From Schleiferilactobacillus harbinensis DSM 16991 (GTDB lineage: Bacteria; Bacillota; Bacilli; Lactobacillales; Lactobacillaceae), in assembly GCF_000425885.1 (NCBI RefSeq), contig NZ_AUEH01000032.1, positions 1-36,449 of the forward strand: 36,449 nucleotides of DNA, in the 5' to 3' direction. The position numbers and the translations under genes are program-made. Shown here one piece after another: positions 23,788 to 32,685 of this stretch (position 1 is its first letter; each line of letters begins with the position of its first letter). The notes under the pieces were generated by a model that was not told where the DNA came from, searched no databases, and was given only the letters and a program-made list of their open reading frames with translations.

Positions 23788-24597
23788 TTAAGCAATGGTG
23801 ATATGCAGCGTGCCCAATCCGGTGATCTGACTGACCAGCTGGTCGCCGGCCTGGAGGAAGATCTGCGGATCGCGGCCCACCCCCGTGCCGCTAGGGGTGC
23901 CGGTGAAGATCAGGTCGCCGGGCATCAATTCTACGATACTGGATAAATAGGCAACCAAGTCTGCGGGGGAGAAAATCAAGTCGCTGAGCAGGGACCGCTG
24001 CATCGCTTGGCCATTCACCGTCGTAGTCACGGTCTGGCGGGCCAAATCCCGCACCTCATCCGGCGTGGTCAGCCACGGGCCGATGGGACCGTAACCAGCA
24101 AAGGACTTGGCCAGTGAAAACTGCGGCGGGTCATTGATGAATTGGACTGCCCGATCGGACAGATCTTGGCCCACCATGTAGCCGGCCACGTGGTTTAGCG
24201 CGTCTCCCTGACTGATGTCCCGGCCGCCCTGGCCGATCACCACGACGAGTTCCGTTTCCCAATCCGTTTTGGTTCCGTGATGGGGGACGGTCACCGTGGG
24301 CCCGGTCAAAGAGGATGGAAACTTAGTGAATACACTGGGGGCTTTGGGCGCGGCCACATGCAATTCCTTCGTGTGGGCCGCGTAATTCATGCCCACGGCG
24401 AAGACTTGACGGCTTTCGGGCAGCGGACAAATGAGCTGATCCGGTTGAATCGTCTGGGCCTTGCCCAAGGACAGCCGTTCAGCGCCCAACGCCCAAGCGG
24501 CCATCACCGAATCGGCATTCTGAATGGGCGCCGCGGATAAGTCCTCTGGAGTGCCCGTAATAACGACTGGTTCATTTTCTAACATCGCTAATTTCAT
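23788..24597 (-). CDS. Fumarylacetoacetate hydrolase-family protein
   Basis: 269 residues from ATG 24597, which overlaps the stop of the ROK gene by four bases (ATGA). The N-terminal 60 or so residues are a small variable domain. The FAH core follows with VFAVGMNYAAH, FTKFPSS, the metal ligands E-T-E in DWETELVVVIG and Asp in VAGYMVGQDLSDR, and the closing LMPGDLIFTGTPSGTGVG. The family includes hydrolases and decarboxylases of acylpyruvates, 2-hydroxyhepta-2,4-dienedioates and oxaloacetate. Which reaction is catalysed here is not evident. Coupling to a sugar kinase is unusual. Confidence 0.87.
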   Translation of the reverse strand: MKLAMLENEPVVITGTPEDLSAAPIQNADSVMAAWALGAERLSLGKAQTIQPDQLICPLPESRQVFAVGMNYAAHTKELHVAAPKAPSVFTKFPSSLTGPTVTVPHHGTKTDWETELVVVIGQGGRDISQGDALNHVAGYMVGQDLSDRAVQFINDPPQFSLAKSFAGYGPIGPWLTTPDEVRDLARQTVTTTVNGQAMQRSLLSDLIFSPADLVAYLSSIVELMPGDLIFTGTPSGTGVGRDPQIFLQAGDQLVSQITGLGTLHITIA

Positions 24598-25529
24598 TGT
24601 GGTACACTTTCCTTTCTCACTAACTGGGCCGCACCGCACATACCGGCGGTGTTGCCCAACTGGGCGGTGACGATGCGGCAGGCCCGGCCGGGAATGGCCA
24701 AAGCGTGATCGGCCACCACTTGGCGGGCCGGCCGCAGCAGCCAGTCGCCGGCCCCGGCCACCCCGCCGCCAATGATGATCACCGCCGGATTATACATATT
24801 GACGATATTGGTCAGACCAAAGCCCAGCAGGGTCCCGGCCGCTTGATAGGTGGCAATGGCGGCGGCCTCCCCGGCTTCCGCCGCAACTTGAATGGTCTTC
24901 GGGGTCGCAGCGGCCACCGCCGGTAAATCCAGAGCGGCCCGTTTCTCTCGATAGGTCTGCACAATGCCCACCGCGGACACGTACCGGCTCAAACACCCCG
25001 CACTGCCGCAATTGCATGGCCGGCCGTGGCGGAACATATTCATGTGGCCGATCTCGCCCGCTGAATTGGTCGCGCCGCGCAGCAGATGGCCGTCCACCAC
25101 GACGCCGGCGCCCAAGCCGGTGCCGATCGTCAGCATCACCAGATTGCTCTCACCCTGGCCCGCGCCCAACCGCCACTCGCCGATGGTGTTCACCCGGACA
25201 TCATTGTCTATCCGCACGGGCACACCAAACTCTTTATGTAAAACAGCACCGACCGGCACGTCCTGCCACAGCGGGAAATTCGGTGAAAACATAGAAATCC
25301 CCCGCTGGGCATCAACTAACCCCGGGATGCCCAACCCAATGGCGGTCAGGTCTCCCGGATGCTGGGCCAGCATGGCCTGAATACCCGCTGTAATTGCCTG
25401 CAGCGTCTGTGCCGGCGGGGCTTTGGCCGGTGTTGGCGTCCAATGCTGATCGATCAGGCGCTGGCGGTCAGCGAATAGGCCAATCTTGATATTCGTGCCG
25501 CCCAGATCAACGCCAATCGTGTATGCCAT
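24594..25529 (-). CDS. ROK-family sugar kinase (glucokinase-like)
   Basis: 311 residues from the second of two tandem ATG codons (25529); GAGAGGAG lies 8 bases before it and 5 before the first (25532), so both are possible. The ATP-phosphate motif DLGGTNIK (about residue 7), the sugar-binding IDNDVRV with its catalytic Asp near 105, GTGLGAGVV, the EIGHMNM motif and the zinc-binding CNCGSAGC are all present. The usual Glu after the GCL of the ROK signature is Ser here (GCLS). Typical substrates are glucose, N-acetylglucosamine or N-acetylmannosamine. There is no N-terminal helix-turn-helix, so it is a kinase and not a repressor. First gene of the ROK-FAH-YjjG operon, divergent from greA. Confidence 0.88.
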   Translation of the reverse strand: MAYTIGVDLGGTNIKIGLFADRQRLIDQHWTPTPAKAPPAQTLQAITAGIQAMLAQHPGDLTAIGLGIPGLVDAQRGISMFSPNFPLWQDVPVGAVLHKEFGVPVRIDNDVRVNTIGEWRLGAGQGESNLVMLTIGTGLGAGVVVDGHLLRGATNSAGEIGHMNMFRHGRPCNCGSAGCLSRYVSAVGIVQTYREKRAALDLPAVAAATPKTIQVAAEAGEAAAIATYQAAGTLLGFGLTNIVNMYNPAVIIIGGGVAGAGDWLLRPARQVVADHALAIPGRACRIVTAQLGNTAGMCGAAQLVRKESVPQ

Positions 25530-25609
25530 CATGTCTACTCCTCTCGTTTCTAAACACTCTCCATTGTATTACACTCGATGTAGTGATTTCTTGCAAGGGA
25601 GAAAACAAG

Positions 25610-26092
25610 ATGGTTTATTACGAAAAAATGACCCAACAGGGCTTCGATCAGCTAGGGGCGGACATCGAGGCGTTGAAAAAACAACGGCCTGGGCTGATCA
25701 AGGCGCTGCAGGCCGCCCGGGCGCTGGGCGATCTGTCCGAAAATGCGGAATATTCCGCCGCCAAACGGGACCTGCGTCATCTGGAATCCCGCCTGCGCTA
25801 TTTAGGCAAACAGCGCCGCTATGCGGACATCGTGCACCCCCAGGCCAACGCCATCGTGGAAATCGGCAAGACCGTTGACTTGCGCTTCGACGATGACGAC
25901 GATACTGACACCTACGCCATCGTGGGCAAACCCGAAGCGGATTTAGATGCCCAAAAGATTTCCCAGGCCTCGCCCTTGGGCGCTGCCCTCCTCGGCCATA
26001 CCGTGGGCGACACCGTCACCGTGCAAGCCCCCAGCGGGACTTATCCAGTAACGATTCAGGCTGTCCGCCTGACAAGTCCGCCCGAAGGCTGA
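25610..26092 (+). CDS. GreA/GreB-type transcription elongation factor
   Basis: 160 residues from ATG 25610, with AGGGAG 9 bases upstream; the frame extends to 25523, but that part overlaps the divergent ROK gene and has no site. The N-terminal coiled coil (about residues 5-75) carries the acidic tip motif ARALGDLSENAEYSAAK, which reaches into the RNA polymerase secondary channel to stimulate cleavage of backtracked RNA. The C-terminal globular domain (85-155) ends in the SPLGAALLGHTVGD region. The sequence diverges from housekeeping GreA (a DDDDDT run near residue 100), so it may be a second GreA paralogue. Confidence 0.88.
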   Translation: MVYYEKMTQQGFDQLGADIEALKKQRPGLIKALQAARALGDLSENAEYSAAKRDLRHLESRLRYLGKQRRYADIVHPQANAIVEIGKTVDLRFDDDDDTDTYAIVGKPEADLDAQKISQASPLGAALLGHTVGDTVTVQAPSGTYPVTIQAVRLTSPPEG

Positions 26093-26186
26093 TTTTCGTC
26101 CGCTTTACCGAAATTTAGGCCAGTGAAGCGGTTCAATAGCGTATACTGAAGTTAGTGACTGAGTTAATCAAGGAGGCTTGCTTTTT

Positions 26187-26855
26187 ATGGAAGTTGAAAA
26201 CTTATTCCGTTTGCACGACGACCGCTTGGCGGCCGTTTCTGAGGGTCATCCCGAACCGTTCTCCGATGACGCCTTCCGCACGATCATTACGAATTCCATC
26301 GGCAGTATTGCCCGTATTTTTAATTTGAATCCCACCAACCACCACGTGCAGGTGCCGGATAGCGGCCAGGTCATTGACTTCATCATGCAGGATGAAGATG
26401 ATACCGGTATTTACTATCCCACCGTTGTGGTCCACAACACCGACTTATTGCCGACCATTATTTACCGGCTCAATGCCGTGGCCACCCAAATTCCTGATGA
26501 GGTGCTGAATCCAAGTTTGAACAGCACCACCACCCAGGCCCCGCCAGTCAGCGATGATGGTCAAGTCGATGCCGACGACGTGCCTTATCAAGACGATCCA
26601 GACGCCGCCACCCAACCGCAGCAGGCCGCCATCAGCGATGTCATTCCGCTGCTGGTCATTGATCACATGGACGACACCACGATGGCTTTCTTGAAGGCCA
26701 CTGAAGGTTTAGTCGCCCACTTTATTCTGGTAAAGCGAATCGACGCAGACTTGGTCGATATCCGTGCCCTGCCGAGCATTGACAACCGCAGCGGCATTGA
26801 ACAGGATGACGAACCGAAGCAGAAGCGCAGCTGGCTGGATACGTTCCGCAGCTGA
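26187..26855 (+). CDS. Unrecognised acidic protein
   Basis: 222 residues from ATG 26187, preceded by AAGGAGG at 26170-26176. A -10-like TATACT at 26142-26147 lies upstream. The N-terminal part (1-110) looks folded, with alternating beta and helix patterns (VIDFIMQD, TGIYYPTVVVHN). A low-complexity linker rich in Asp, Thr, Gln and Pro covers about 110-150. A second folded segment (about 155-195) is followed by a basic, aromatic end KQKRSWLDTFRS. There is no signal peptide or membrane segment. I know no family with this layout. It has a strong terminator and appears monocistronic. Confidence 0.7.
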   Translation: MEVENLFRLHDDRLAAVSEGHPEPFSDDAFRTIITNSIGSIARIFNLNPTNHHVQVPDSGQVIDFIMQDEDDTGIYYPTVVVHNTDLLPTIIYRLNAVATQIPDEVLNPSLNSTTTQAPPVSDDGQVDADDVPYQDDPDAATQPQQAAISDVIPLLVIDHMDDTTMAFLKATEGLVAHFILVKRIDADLVDIRALPSIDNRSGIEQDDEPKQKRSWLDTFRS

Positions 26856-26872
26856 GCAGGATATGAATGAGT

Positions 26873-26911
26873 GGCCCCAAAACCGGCACGGCCGATTTTG
26901 GGGCCTTTTTT
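26873..26911 (+). terminator. Rho-independent terminator
   Basis: GGCCCCAAAA at 26873-26882 pairs with TTTTGGGGCC at 26896-26905, followed by a six-base T-run. It separates the acidic-protein gene from the glycosidase operon. Confidence 0.9.
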
Positions 26912-26933
26912 AAGATAAGAAAGGTGATTACTT

Positions 26934-28601
26934 GTGGCTTGGTGGCACACGGCGACGGCGTATCAGATTTATCCCCGCAGTTTTCAAGACAGCAACGGGG
27001 ACGGCTTTGGGGACATTCCCGGGATCATTCGACGGCTGCCTTATTTGCACGAATTGGGTATCCAACTCATTTGGCTGACGCCGATGTATCCATCACCGGG
27101 CTACGATAATGGCTACGACATCAGCGACTACCAAACAATAGACCCGCGTTACGGGACTTTGACCGACTTCAAAGAAATGCTGGCCGTCGCCCATCGCTAC
27201 CATATTCGAATCATGATGGATCTAGTGCTGAACCACACGTCCACGGAACACCCCTGGTTCAAGGCCAGCCGGCAGGACAAAACGAACCCGTATGCCGATT
27301 TCTACTTCTGGGCAGACGCCGCGGCGGGGCAGGTCCCGACCAATTGGCTGTCCCGTTTCAGCGGCAGTACCTGGGAGTGGGATGACCAGCGCCAACAGTA
27401 TTATCTGCACATCTTCGAGCAGCACATGCCGGATTTGAATTGGGATAATCCCGTCTTGCGGAAAAAGATCTTAGCGATGATGGCCTGGTGGGCAGAACAA
27501 GGGATCGACGGTTTTCGCTTGGACGTGATCAATATGATCTCCAAACGCATACCCTTTGGCAACGTCAGCCGAGCCACACCTCAGGACGATGGCCGGGCTT
27601 ACTACATCAACGGGCCCCACGTTCATCACTACTTGCAACTGATGAATCAAAAAATATTTGCCCCCAACCACATGATCACCGTGGGCGAACTGGCCTCAGC
27701 CGGCGTGGCCGAAACCGGAGAGTTCACCAATCCCGCCAACCACGAACTGGCCATGGCCTTTTCCTTTGAGCATCTGAAAATTGACTACACGGATGGCCGC
27801 AAGTGGACGCTGGGTCAATTTTCGCTGCCGGCCTTAAAGGCGGTGCTGACCAAATGGCAGGTGGGCATTGCCCGGGAACACGGCTGGAACGCCCTATTTT
27901 GGACCAATCACGACCAGCCCCGAGCAATTTCCCGGTTTCTGAATGATGATCGCTACCGGATTGAATCCCAGAAATTGCTGGCTATCGTACAATTTGGGCT
28001 GCAGGGTACGCCTTATATCTACCAAGGGGAAGAAATCGGCATGCGCAATGCCTATTTCACAAATATTGATCAATATGACGATCGGGAAAGCCGCAACGCC
28101 TATGCCGCCATGCGCCAGGAAGGCGTCGACACGGCCACTGCGCTGGCGATTCTCCAGCAGAAGTCCCGGGACAACGCCCGCACCCCGATGCACTGGAACC
28201 ATACGCCCAATTACGGCTTTACCACTGGCACGCCATGGTTGCAGCCCGGGCTTGACGATCCAGTCACCGTCAAGGACGCGCTGGCTGATCCCCAGAGCAT
28301 TTTTGCCCTCTACCAGCAGCTCATCGCGGCCCGGCCGGCGTATCCAGTCTTCACGGATGGCGACTTCCATATGCTGGCCCCTGACGACACCACCGTGATG
28401 CACTATCAGCGCCGCAATCAAACCGCTGTTCTCAGTGTTTGGGCGAACTGGTCCGGGACGCCCCAGTCCCGCCGGGCGGCCGATCTGCGAAATACCCGCC
28501 TCTTAGCCCACAACTACCCGGACGGCTTGCAGATTGCTGGCGAATTATTCACTTTACGCCCCTATGAAGCCGTTCTTTTAGTGGGAAAACAGGTACAATA
28601 A
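26934..28601 (+). CDS. GH13_31 alpha-glucosidase (oligo-1,6-glucosidase type)
   Basis: 555 residues from GTG 26934, with AAAGG 9 bases upstream. The catalytic residues are nucleophile D197 in GFRLDVIN, acid/base E252 in TVGELA and stabiliser D327 in NHDQPR, with the family signature DLVLNHTS near residue 100. The Val directly after the nucleophile (V198) is the residue linked to alpha-1,6 specificity in oligo-1,6-glucosidases and dextran glucosidases; alpha-1,4 enzymes usually have Ala. There is no signal peptide, so it acts on imported isomalto-oligosaccharides. Only 30 bases separate it from the GH38 gene, suggesting a shared transcript. Confidence 0.9.
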   Translation: MAWWHTATAYQIYPRSFQDSNGDGFGDIPGIIRRLPYLHELGIQLIWLTPMYPSPGYDNGYDISDYQTIDPRYGTLTDFKEMLAVAHRYHIRIMMDLVLNHTSTEHPWFKASRQDKTNPYADFYFWADAAAGQVPTNWLSRFSGSTWEWDDQRQQYYLHIFEQHMPDLNWDNPVLRKKILAMMAWWAEQGIDGFRLDVINMISKRIPFGNVSRATPQDDGRAYYINGPHVHHYLQLMNQKIFAPNHMITVGELASAGVAETGEFTNPANHELAMAFSFEHLKIDYTDGRKWTLGQFSLPALKAVLTKWQVGIAREHGWNALFWTNHDQPRAISRFLNDDRYRIESQKLLAIVQFGLQGTPYIYQGEEIGMRNAYFTNIDQYDDRESRNAYAAMRQEGVDTATALAILQQKSRDNARTPMHWNHTPNYGFTTGTPWLQPGLDDPVTVKDALADPQSIFALYQQLIAARPAYPVFTDGDFHMLAPDDTTVMHYQRRNQTAVLSVWANWSGTPQSRRAADLRNTRLLAHNYPDGLQIAGELFTLRPYEAVLLVGKQVQ

Positions 28602-28631
28602 GAAGCATCAAAGAAAGAAAGCAGGGATGGT

Positions 28632-31600
28632 ATGGCTGACCATTTCCAGAAGAAAGCAGCCCAGCAGTTGGGTTACTTGCATGCATATTTCTATAACAAT
28701 TTTACTCCCGTGACTGGGATCACCATGGGCCGGGACGAACGGGCGGATACCCGCACGATCCCCACGGCGGTCCAGTGGCGGCCGGTGAGTTTAGGCACGG
28801 CGTGGCAGGGCCGGGATGATTATTTCTGGCTGCGCTTTTCACTCACTGTGCCGATGCTGGCCGAAGACGCCCATTACGTCCTCCACGCGGTCTTAGGCCG
28901 CACCGGCGGCGGGAATAATTCCGGCTTTGAAGGATTGCTATTCGTGAATGGCGCACCCTATCAAGCCGTCGACAGCAACCACGAAGAAGTCCACTTTGGC
29001 ACCCGTTACAGCGGCCAAACACTGTCGATTGCCATTAAGTTGTGGACTGGTTTGGAAGGCGGCGGACCGCGGCAGATCCAGCATTATACCTTAGATGACT
29101 TGAGTGCCGGGATCATCAATCAATCTGTGGTCGACTGTTATGCCTATTTATGGAACATTGTCGGCACCGTGGCGGAACTCGGGCCCGATGAGCCGCTGCG
29201 CTACAGCTACCAGACACTGGTCAAGCAGAGCCTGCGCCGCTTCGATTGGGCCAGCCTGACCCCCGCGACGATCGGGCCGGTGTGCGACCAGGTACTCGCG
29301 GACATCCACGCCTTCATTGCTGCGCATCCCCATGAGAAAAAAGGCTACCAAATCACCGCTGTGGGCCAGACCCACATTGATGTCGCCTGGCTGTGGCGGC
29401 TGCGCCATACCCGGGAGAAAATTGCCCGGTCGTTCAGCACGGTCTTGGCGTTAATGGATGAATACCCTGACTATCGCTTCTTCATGAGTACGCCGCAAGA
29501 CTTCGCCTTTCTCGCTGACGATTATCCTGATCTATATCAGCGGGTGGCGCAACGCATAGCTGAAGGCCGCTGGGAAGTGGACGGCGGTACGTGGCTGGAG
29601 CCGGACGTGAACATGCCCAGCGGGGAATCACTGACGCGGCAATTTCTTTACGGCAGTGCTTACTTCAAACAGCACTTCGATGCGGATGCCCACGTGCTGT
29701 GGCTGCCGGATACCTTTGGTTACTCCGCCGCCTTGCCCCAGATCATGCACGGTTTTGGCGTCGATAATTTCATGACCACCAAGATCAGCTGGAATGACAC
29801 CAACCGGGTCCCCCATGATACCTTCTATTGGCAAGGAATCGACGGCAGCCGGGTGCTGACCCATTTCATCACGACCATCGAACCCTGGACCAACTACGAG
29901 GATCCGGCGCAATGGCAGTATACCTATAACGGCGATGTGACACCGCACACCGTCATCGGCACCTACCATGTTTACGCGGACAAACCGGTCAATGACCATC
30001 TGCTGTTGGCCTACGGTTACGGCGATGGCGGCGGCGGGCCGACGCGGGAACAGATTCAAAATATTCGCATCCTGAACGAATTGCCTGGGATGCCGACGAT
30101 CCATAATGGCCGGGTGGCCGATTTCTTCAGCGGCCTCCAGGATCGGCTGCACCACGCTGCCGAACCGGTGGCGGTCTGGCGGGGCGAGCTCTACCTGGAA
30201 TTCCACCGGGGCACCTATACCTCTCAGGCCCGCATCAAAGCCCATAACCGGCGGGCGGAATATGCCCTGCGGGATTTGGAAATGCGCTATGCGGCGGCCC
30301 ATGTGGAACAAGGCCTCCCCTATCCCCAAGAAACACTGCATACCCTTTGGACAACGCTGCTGCGCAACCAATTCCACGATATTCTGCCTGGTTCCGCCAT
30401 TCACGAAGTCTATGCCGATGCTGAAAAAGAATTCAGCCAGTTATTCGCGACCATTGCCCAACTGCACCGGGATTTAGATGTGCAAGTAACCACCGTGGCG
30501 GCGGGCCAGTCGTTAGTGCGCAACAGTCTGCCCTGGTCGACGACTCAGCTCATCGGTGGTCAAGAGGTGACCGTACCCGCATTGAGCACGATCAGCCTGC
30601 CAGCAGCGCAGCCTGCCGCGGCGCCCGCCATGGCGGTGATTGACGGCCGGACCGTGCACACTCCTTTCTATGATCTGACTTACGCTGCCACCGGTGCATT
30701 GACCAAATTGTGGGATAAGCGGACCCAGCGGGATGTGCTGGCCGATGCCGGCGGCAACATCCTCACCCTGTATGAGGATCGTCCCTTGCAATATGACAAC
30801 TGGAACATTGACGCGGATTATCCAGACAAAGTCAGCGTACTCCAGGCTGATCAAGTCGCGGTGACCGCCAATACCCCGTTGTATACCGATATTACCAGCC
30901 ATTATGCCTTCGGTCAGTCGACCATGACCCAAGTCATTCGGTTGTACGCCCACAACCCGCGAATCGATTTCCGTACCACAGTGGATTGGCACGAGCGTCA
31001 GCGGCTGCTGCGGGTCGCCTTCAATACGCCGATCCTCGCGGCCAGTGCCCGCTATGATATCCAATACGGCAACGTCACCCGGGCGACAGACGACAACACC
31101 TCCTGGGATCAGGCCAAATTCGAAACCGTCGCCCACGAATGGGTGGACCTGGCTCAGCGGGATTACGGCGTCGCCCTGCTCAACGACAGCAAGTATGGCC
31201 ACCGGATCAAAGGCAGTCAAATTTCATTATCCCTGTTGAAATCCGGCAACTACCCGGACACCACGGCAGATGAGGGCATCCAAACCTTCACCTACGCCTT
31301 GCTGCCCCACACCGGCGATTTTCTCACCGGCCAAGTACCCCAGGCTGCAGCCGAATTGAATGAACCGCTGCGCTGCACCGCCGATCGGACCGCGGAGACG
31401 TTAACGCCGCTCTTTACGATCACCGGTGATTACCCCGCCGCGCTGGATGCGGTGAAGATCAGCGAAGACGGCAGCGCCCTGATCGTCCGCGTTCACGACT
31501 ACTCCGGCACCGACAACCGCCTCAGCTTGACCCCGCGCTTTGCGGCCAAGACCGCCCAAGCTGCTGCGCTGGATGAACACGTCACCGATGCCACCGAATT

Positions 31601-31670
31601 GCTGGCGGCCGGTCAAGTGACGCTCACGTTGCATCCTTACGAAATTCGCACGATACGCTTCACTTGGTAA
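28632..31670 (+). CDS. GH38 alpha-mannosidase
   Basis: 1012 residues. An N-terminal beta domain (1-240) precedes the catalytic barrel with zinc ligands H248 and D250 in THIDVAWLW and nucleophile D360 in WLPDTFGYS. A helical bundle follows (about 520-610), then the large C-terminal beta-sandwich domains, ending EIRTIRF. The architecture and length match bacterial cytosolic alpha-mannosidases of about 1010-1040 residues that trim alpha-mannose from imported oligosaccharides or glycopeptides. No signal peptide is present. It is second in the operon after the alpha-glucosidase, ending in a bidirectional terminator shared with the convergent kpsF/kdsD gene. Confidence 0.92.
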   Translation: MADHFQKKAAQQLGYLHAYFYNNFTPVTGITMGRDERADTRTIPTAVQWRPVSLGTAWQGRDDYFWLRFSLTVPMLAEDAHYVLHAVLGRTGGGNNSGFEGLLFVNGAPYQAVDSNHEEVHFGTRYSGQTLSIAIKLWTGLEGGGPRQIQHYTLDDLSAGIINQSVVDCYAYLWNIVGTVAELGPDEPLRYSYQTLVKQSLRRFDWASLTPATIGPVCDQVLADIHAFIAAHPHEKKGYQITAVGQTHIDVAWLWRLRHTREKIARSFSTVLALMDEYPDYRFFMSTPQDFAFLADDYPDLYQRVAQRIAEGRWEVDGGTWLEPDVNMPSGESLTRQFLYGSAYFKQHFDADAHVLWLPDTFGYSAALPQIMHGFGVDNFMTTKISWNDTNRVPHDTFYWQGIDGSRVLTHFITTIEPWTNYEDPAQWQYTYNGDVTPHTVIGTYHVYADKPVNDHLLLAYGYGDGGGGPTREQIQNIRILNELPGMPTIHNGRVADFFSGLQDRLHHAAEPVAVWRGELYLEFHRGTYTSQARIKAHNRRAEYALRDLEMRYAAAHVEQGLPYPQETLHTLWTTLLRNQFHDILPGSAIHEVYADAEKEFSQLFATIAQLHRDLDVQVTTVAAGQSLVRNSLPWSTTQLIGGQEVTVPALSTISLPAAQPAAAPAMAVIDGRTVHTPFYDLTYAATGALTKLWDKRTQRDVLADAGGNILTLYEDRPLQYDNWNIDADYPDKVSVLQADQVAVTANTPLYTDITSHYAFGQSTMTQVIRLYAHNPRIDFRTTVDWHERQRLLRVAFNTPILAASARYDIQYGNVTRATDDNTSWDQAKFETVAHEWVDLAQRDYGVALLNDSKYGHRIKGSQISLSLLKSGNYPDTTADEGIQTFTYALLPHTGDFLTGQVPQAAAELNEPLRCTADRTAETLTPLFTITGDYPAALDAVKISEDGSALIVRVHDYSGTDNRLSLTPRFAAKTAQAAALDEHVTDATELLAAGQVTLTLHPYEIRTIRFTW

Positions 31671-31684
31671 CGACTCGCACGCAC

Positions 31685-31723
31685 AAGCCCCGCTTGATCA
31701 GCAATTGATCAAGCGGGGCTTTT
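31685..31723. terminator. Bidirectional terminator between the mannosidase and kpsF/kdsD genes
   Basis: A 16-bp perfect stem (31685-31700 with 31706-31721; core GCCCCGCTTGATCA) with a 5-base loop is followed by TTTT. It ends both convergent operons. Confidence 0.9.
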
Positions 31724-31728
31724 CTCAC

Positions 31729-32685
31729 TTATTCAAGCACATCATGGATTGTCACCACCCCCACCACCTGGTGGTCGTTATCCTCCACGATCAAATTCGA
31801 AATACTATACGCCGCCATCTTCTGCCAGGCCGCCTGGTTCCGCTCTTCCTGATTGATACTGATAAACCCGCGGGTCATATAATCCGACGCCTGGGACCGC
31901 TTGACCTGGGGGACATCCAGAAACTTCTTCCGAATATCCCCGTCGGTGACGATCCCAGTAATGGCATGGGTCTGACCGTTGCGCACCATTGTAATGCCCA
32001 ACCCGAAGTCGCTGATCCGATAAATCACTTCATTAATCGGTGTATCCTCCGTTACGTAGGGCAGTCGCGTATGCATCACGTGCTTCACTCGCTGCAGCAG
32101 CATCCGGCCGATATTGCCGCCGGGATGAAATTGGGCAAAGTTTTCCTTGTCAAACTGCCGGACCTTTTCCAGCACCACCAGCAAAGCATCCCCGAAGACC
32201 AGGGTGGCGGTCGTGGAGGCGGTGGGCGCCAGCCCGGTGACGTCAACCTCTTCATCCACACCGACATCAATGGCCAGAGTCGTATTCGTGGCCAACGTGG
32301 ATTGGGGCGCCCCAGTGAGGGAGACCGTGGTCAGTGCTTCGCCATGGATCGCTTGCAAGGCGAAGAACGTACGAATCACTTCCTGGGTCTCGCCGCTGTT
32401 GGACACGAAGAACACCAAGTCGTCACTGGCCACTCGGCCCAGATCACCATGGTAGGCATTGGCTGCATCGATGACGAAACTCGGCTGGCCGATGGACGAT
32501 AGCGAAGCCGCGATTTTCTGGGCGATGATTTCCGATTTGCCAATACCGATAAAGATCAAGCGGCCGCCGGTTTTGCGAATCATTTCGATCAGCTGATCAA
32601 AATGATCATCCAGACGAGCCGCGACGCCGGTGAGGGCATCACTTTCCTGGGCAAATACTTTCTGGGCGATCTCATAATAAGCCAT
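31729..32685 (-). CDS. KpsF/GutQ/KdsD-type arabinose-5-phosphate isomerase
   Basis: 318 residues from ATG 32685; a longer frame upstream lies inside kdsA and is rejected. The N-terminal SIS domain (about 30-175) has the phosphosugar motifs IGIGKSEIIAQKIAASLSS and FFVSNSGET, and the conserved AQFHPGGNIGR near residue 190. Two CBS domains follow (about 200-318). This is the standard build of D-arabinose 5-phosphate isomerases, which make arabinose-5-phosphate from ribulose-5-phosphate, the substrate of KdsA. GutQ-like relatives act in sugar-alcohol use, but overlap with kdsA by 14 bases strongly favours the Kdo route. Confidence 0.88.
   Translation of the reverse strand: MAYYEIAQKVFAQESDALTGVAARLDDHFDQLIEMIRKTGGRLIFIGIGKSEIIAQKIAASLSSIGQPSFVIDAANAYHGDLGRVASDDLVFFVSNSGETQEVIRTFFALQAIHGEALTTVSLTGAPQSTLATNTTLAIDVGVDEEVDVTGLAPTASTTATLVFGDALLVVLEKVRQFDKENFAQFHPGGNIGRMLLQRVKHVMHTRLPYVTEDTPINEVIYRISDFGLGITMVRNGQTHAITGIVTDGDIRKKFLDVPQVKRSQASDYMTRGFISINQEERNQAAWQKMAAYSISNLIVEDNDHQVVGVVTIHDVLE

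Noticed and set aside
31705-32502. 265-codon plus-strand frame opposite the arabinose-5-phosphate isomerase
   Set aside because: Antisense shadow starting inside the shared terminator, no ribosome site and no domain.
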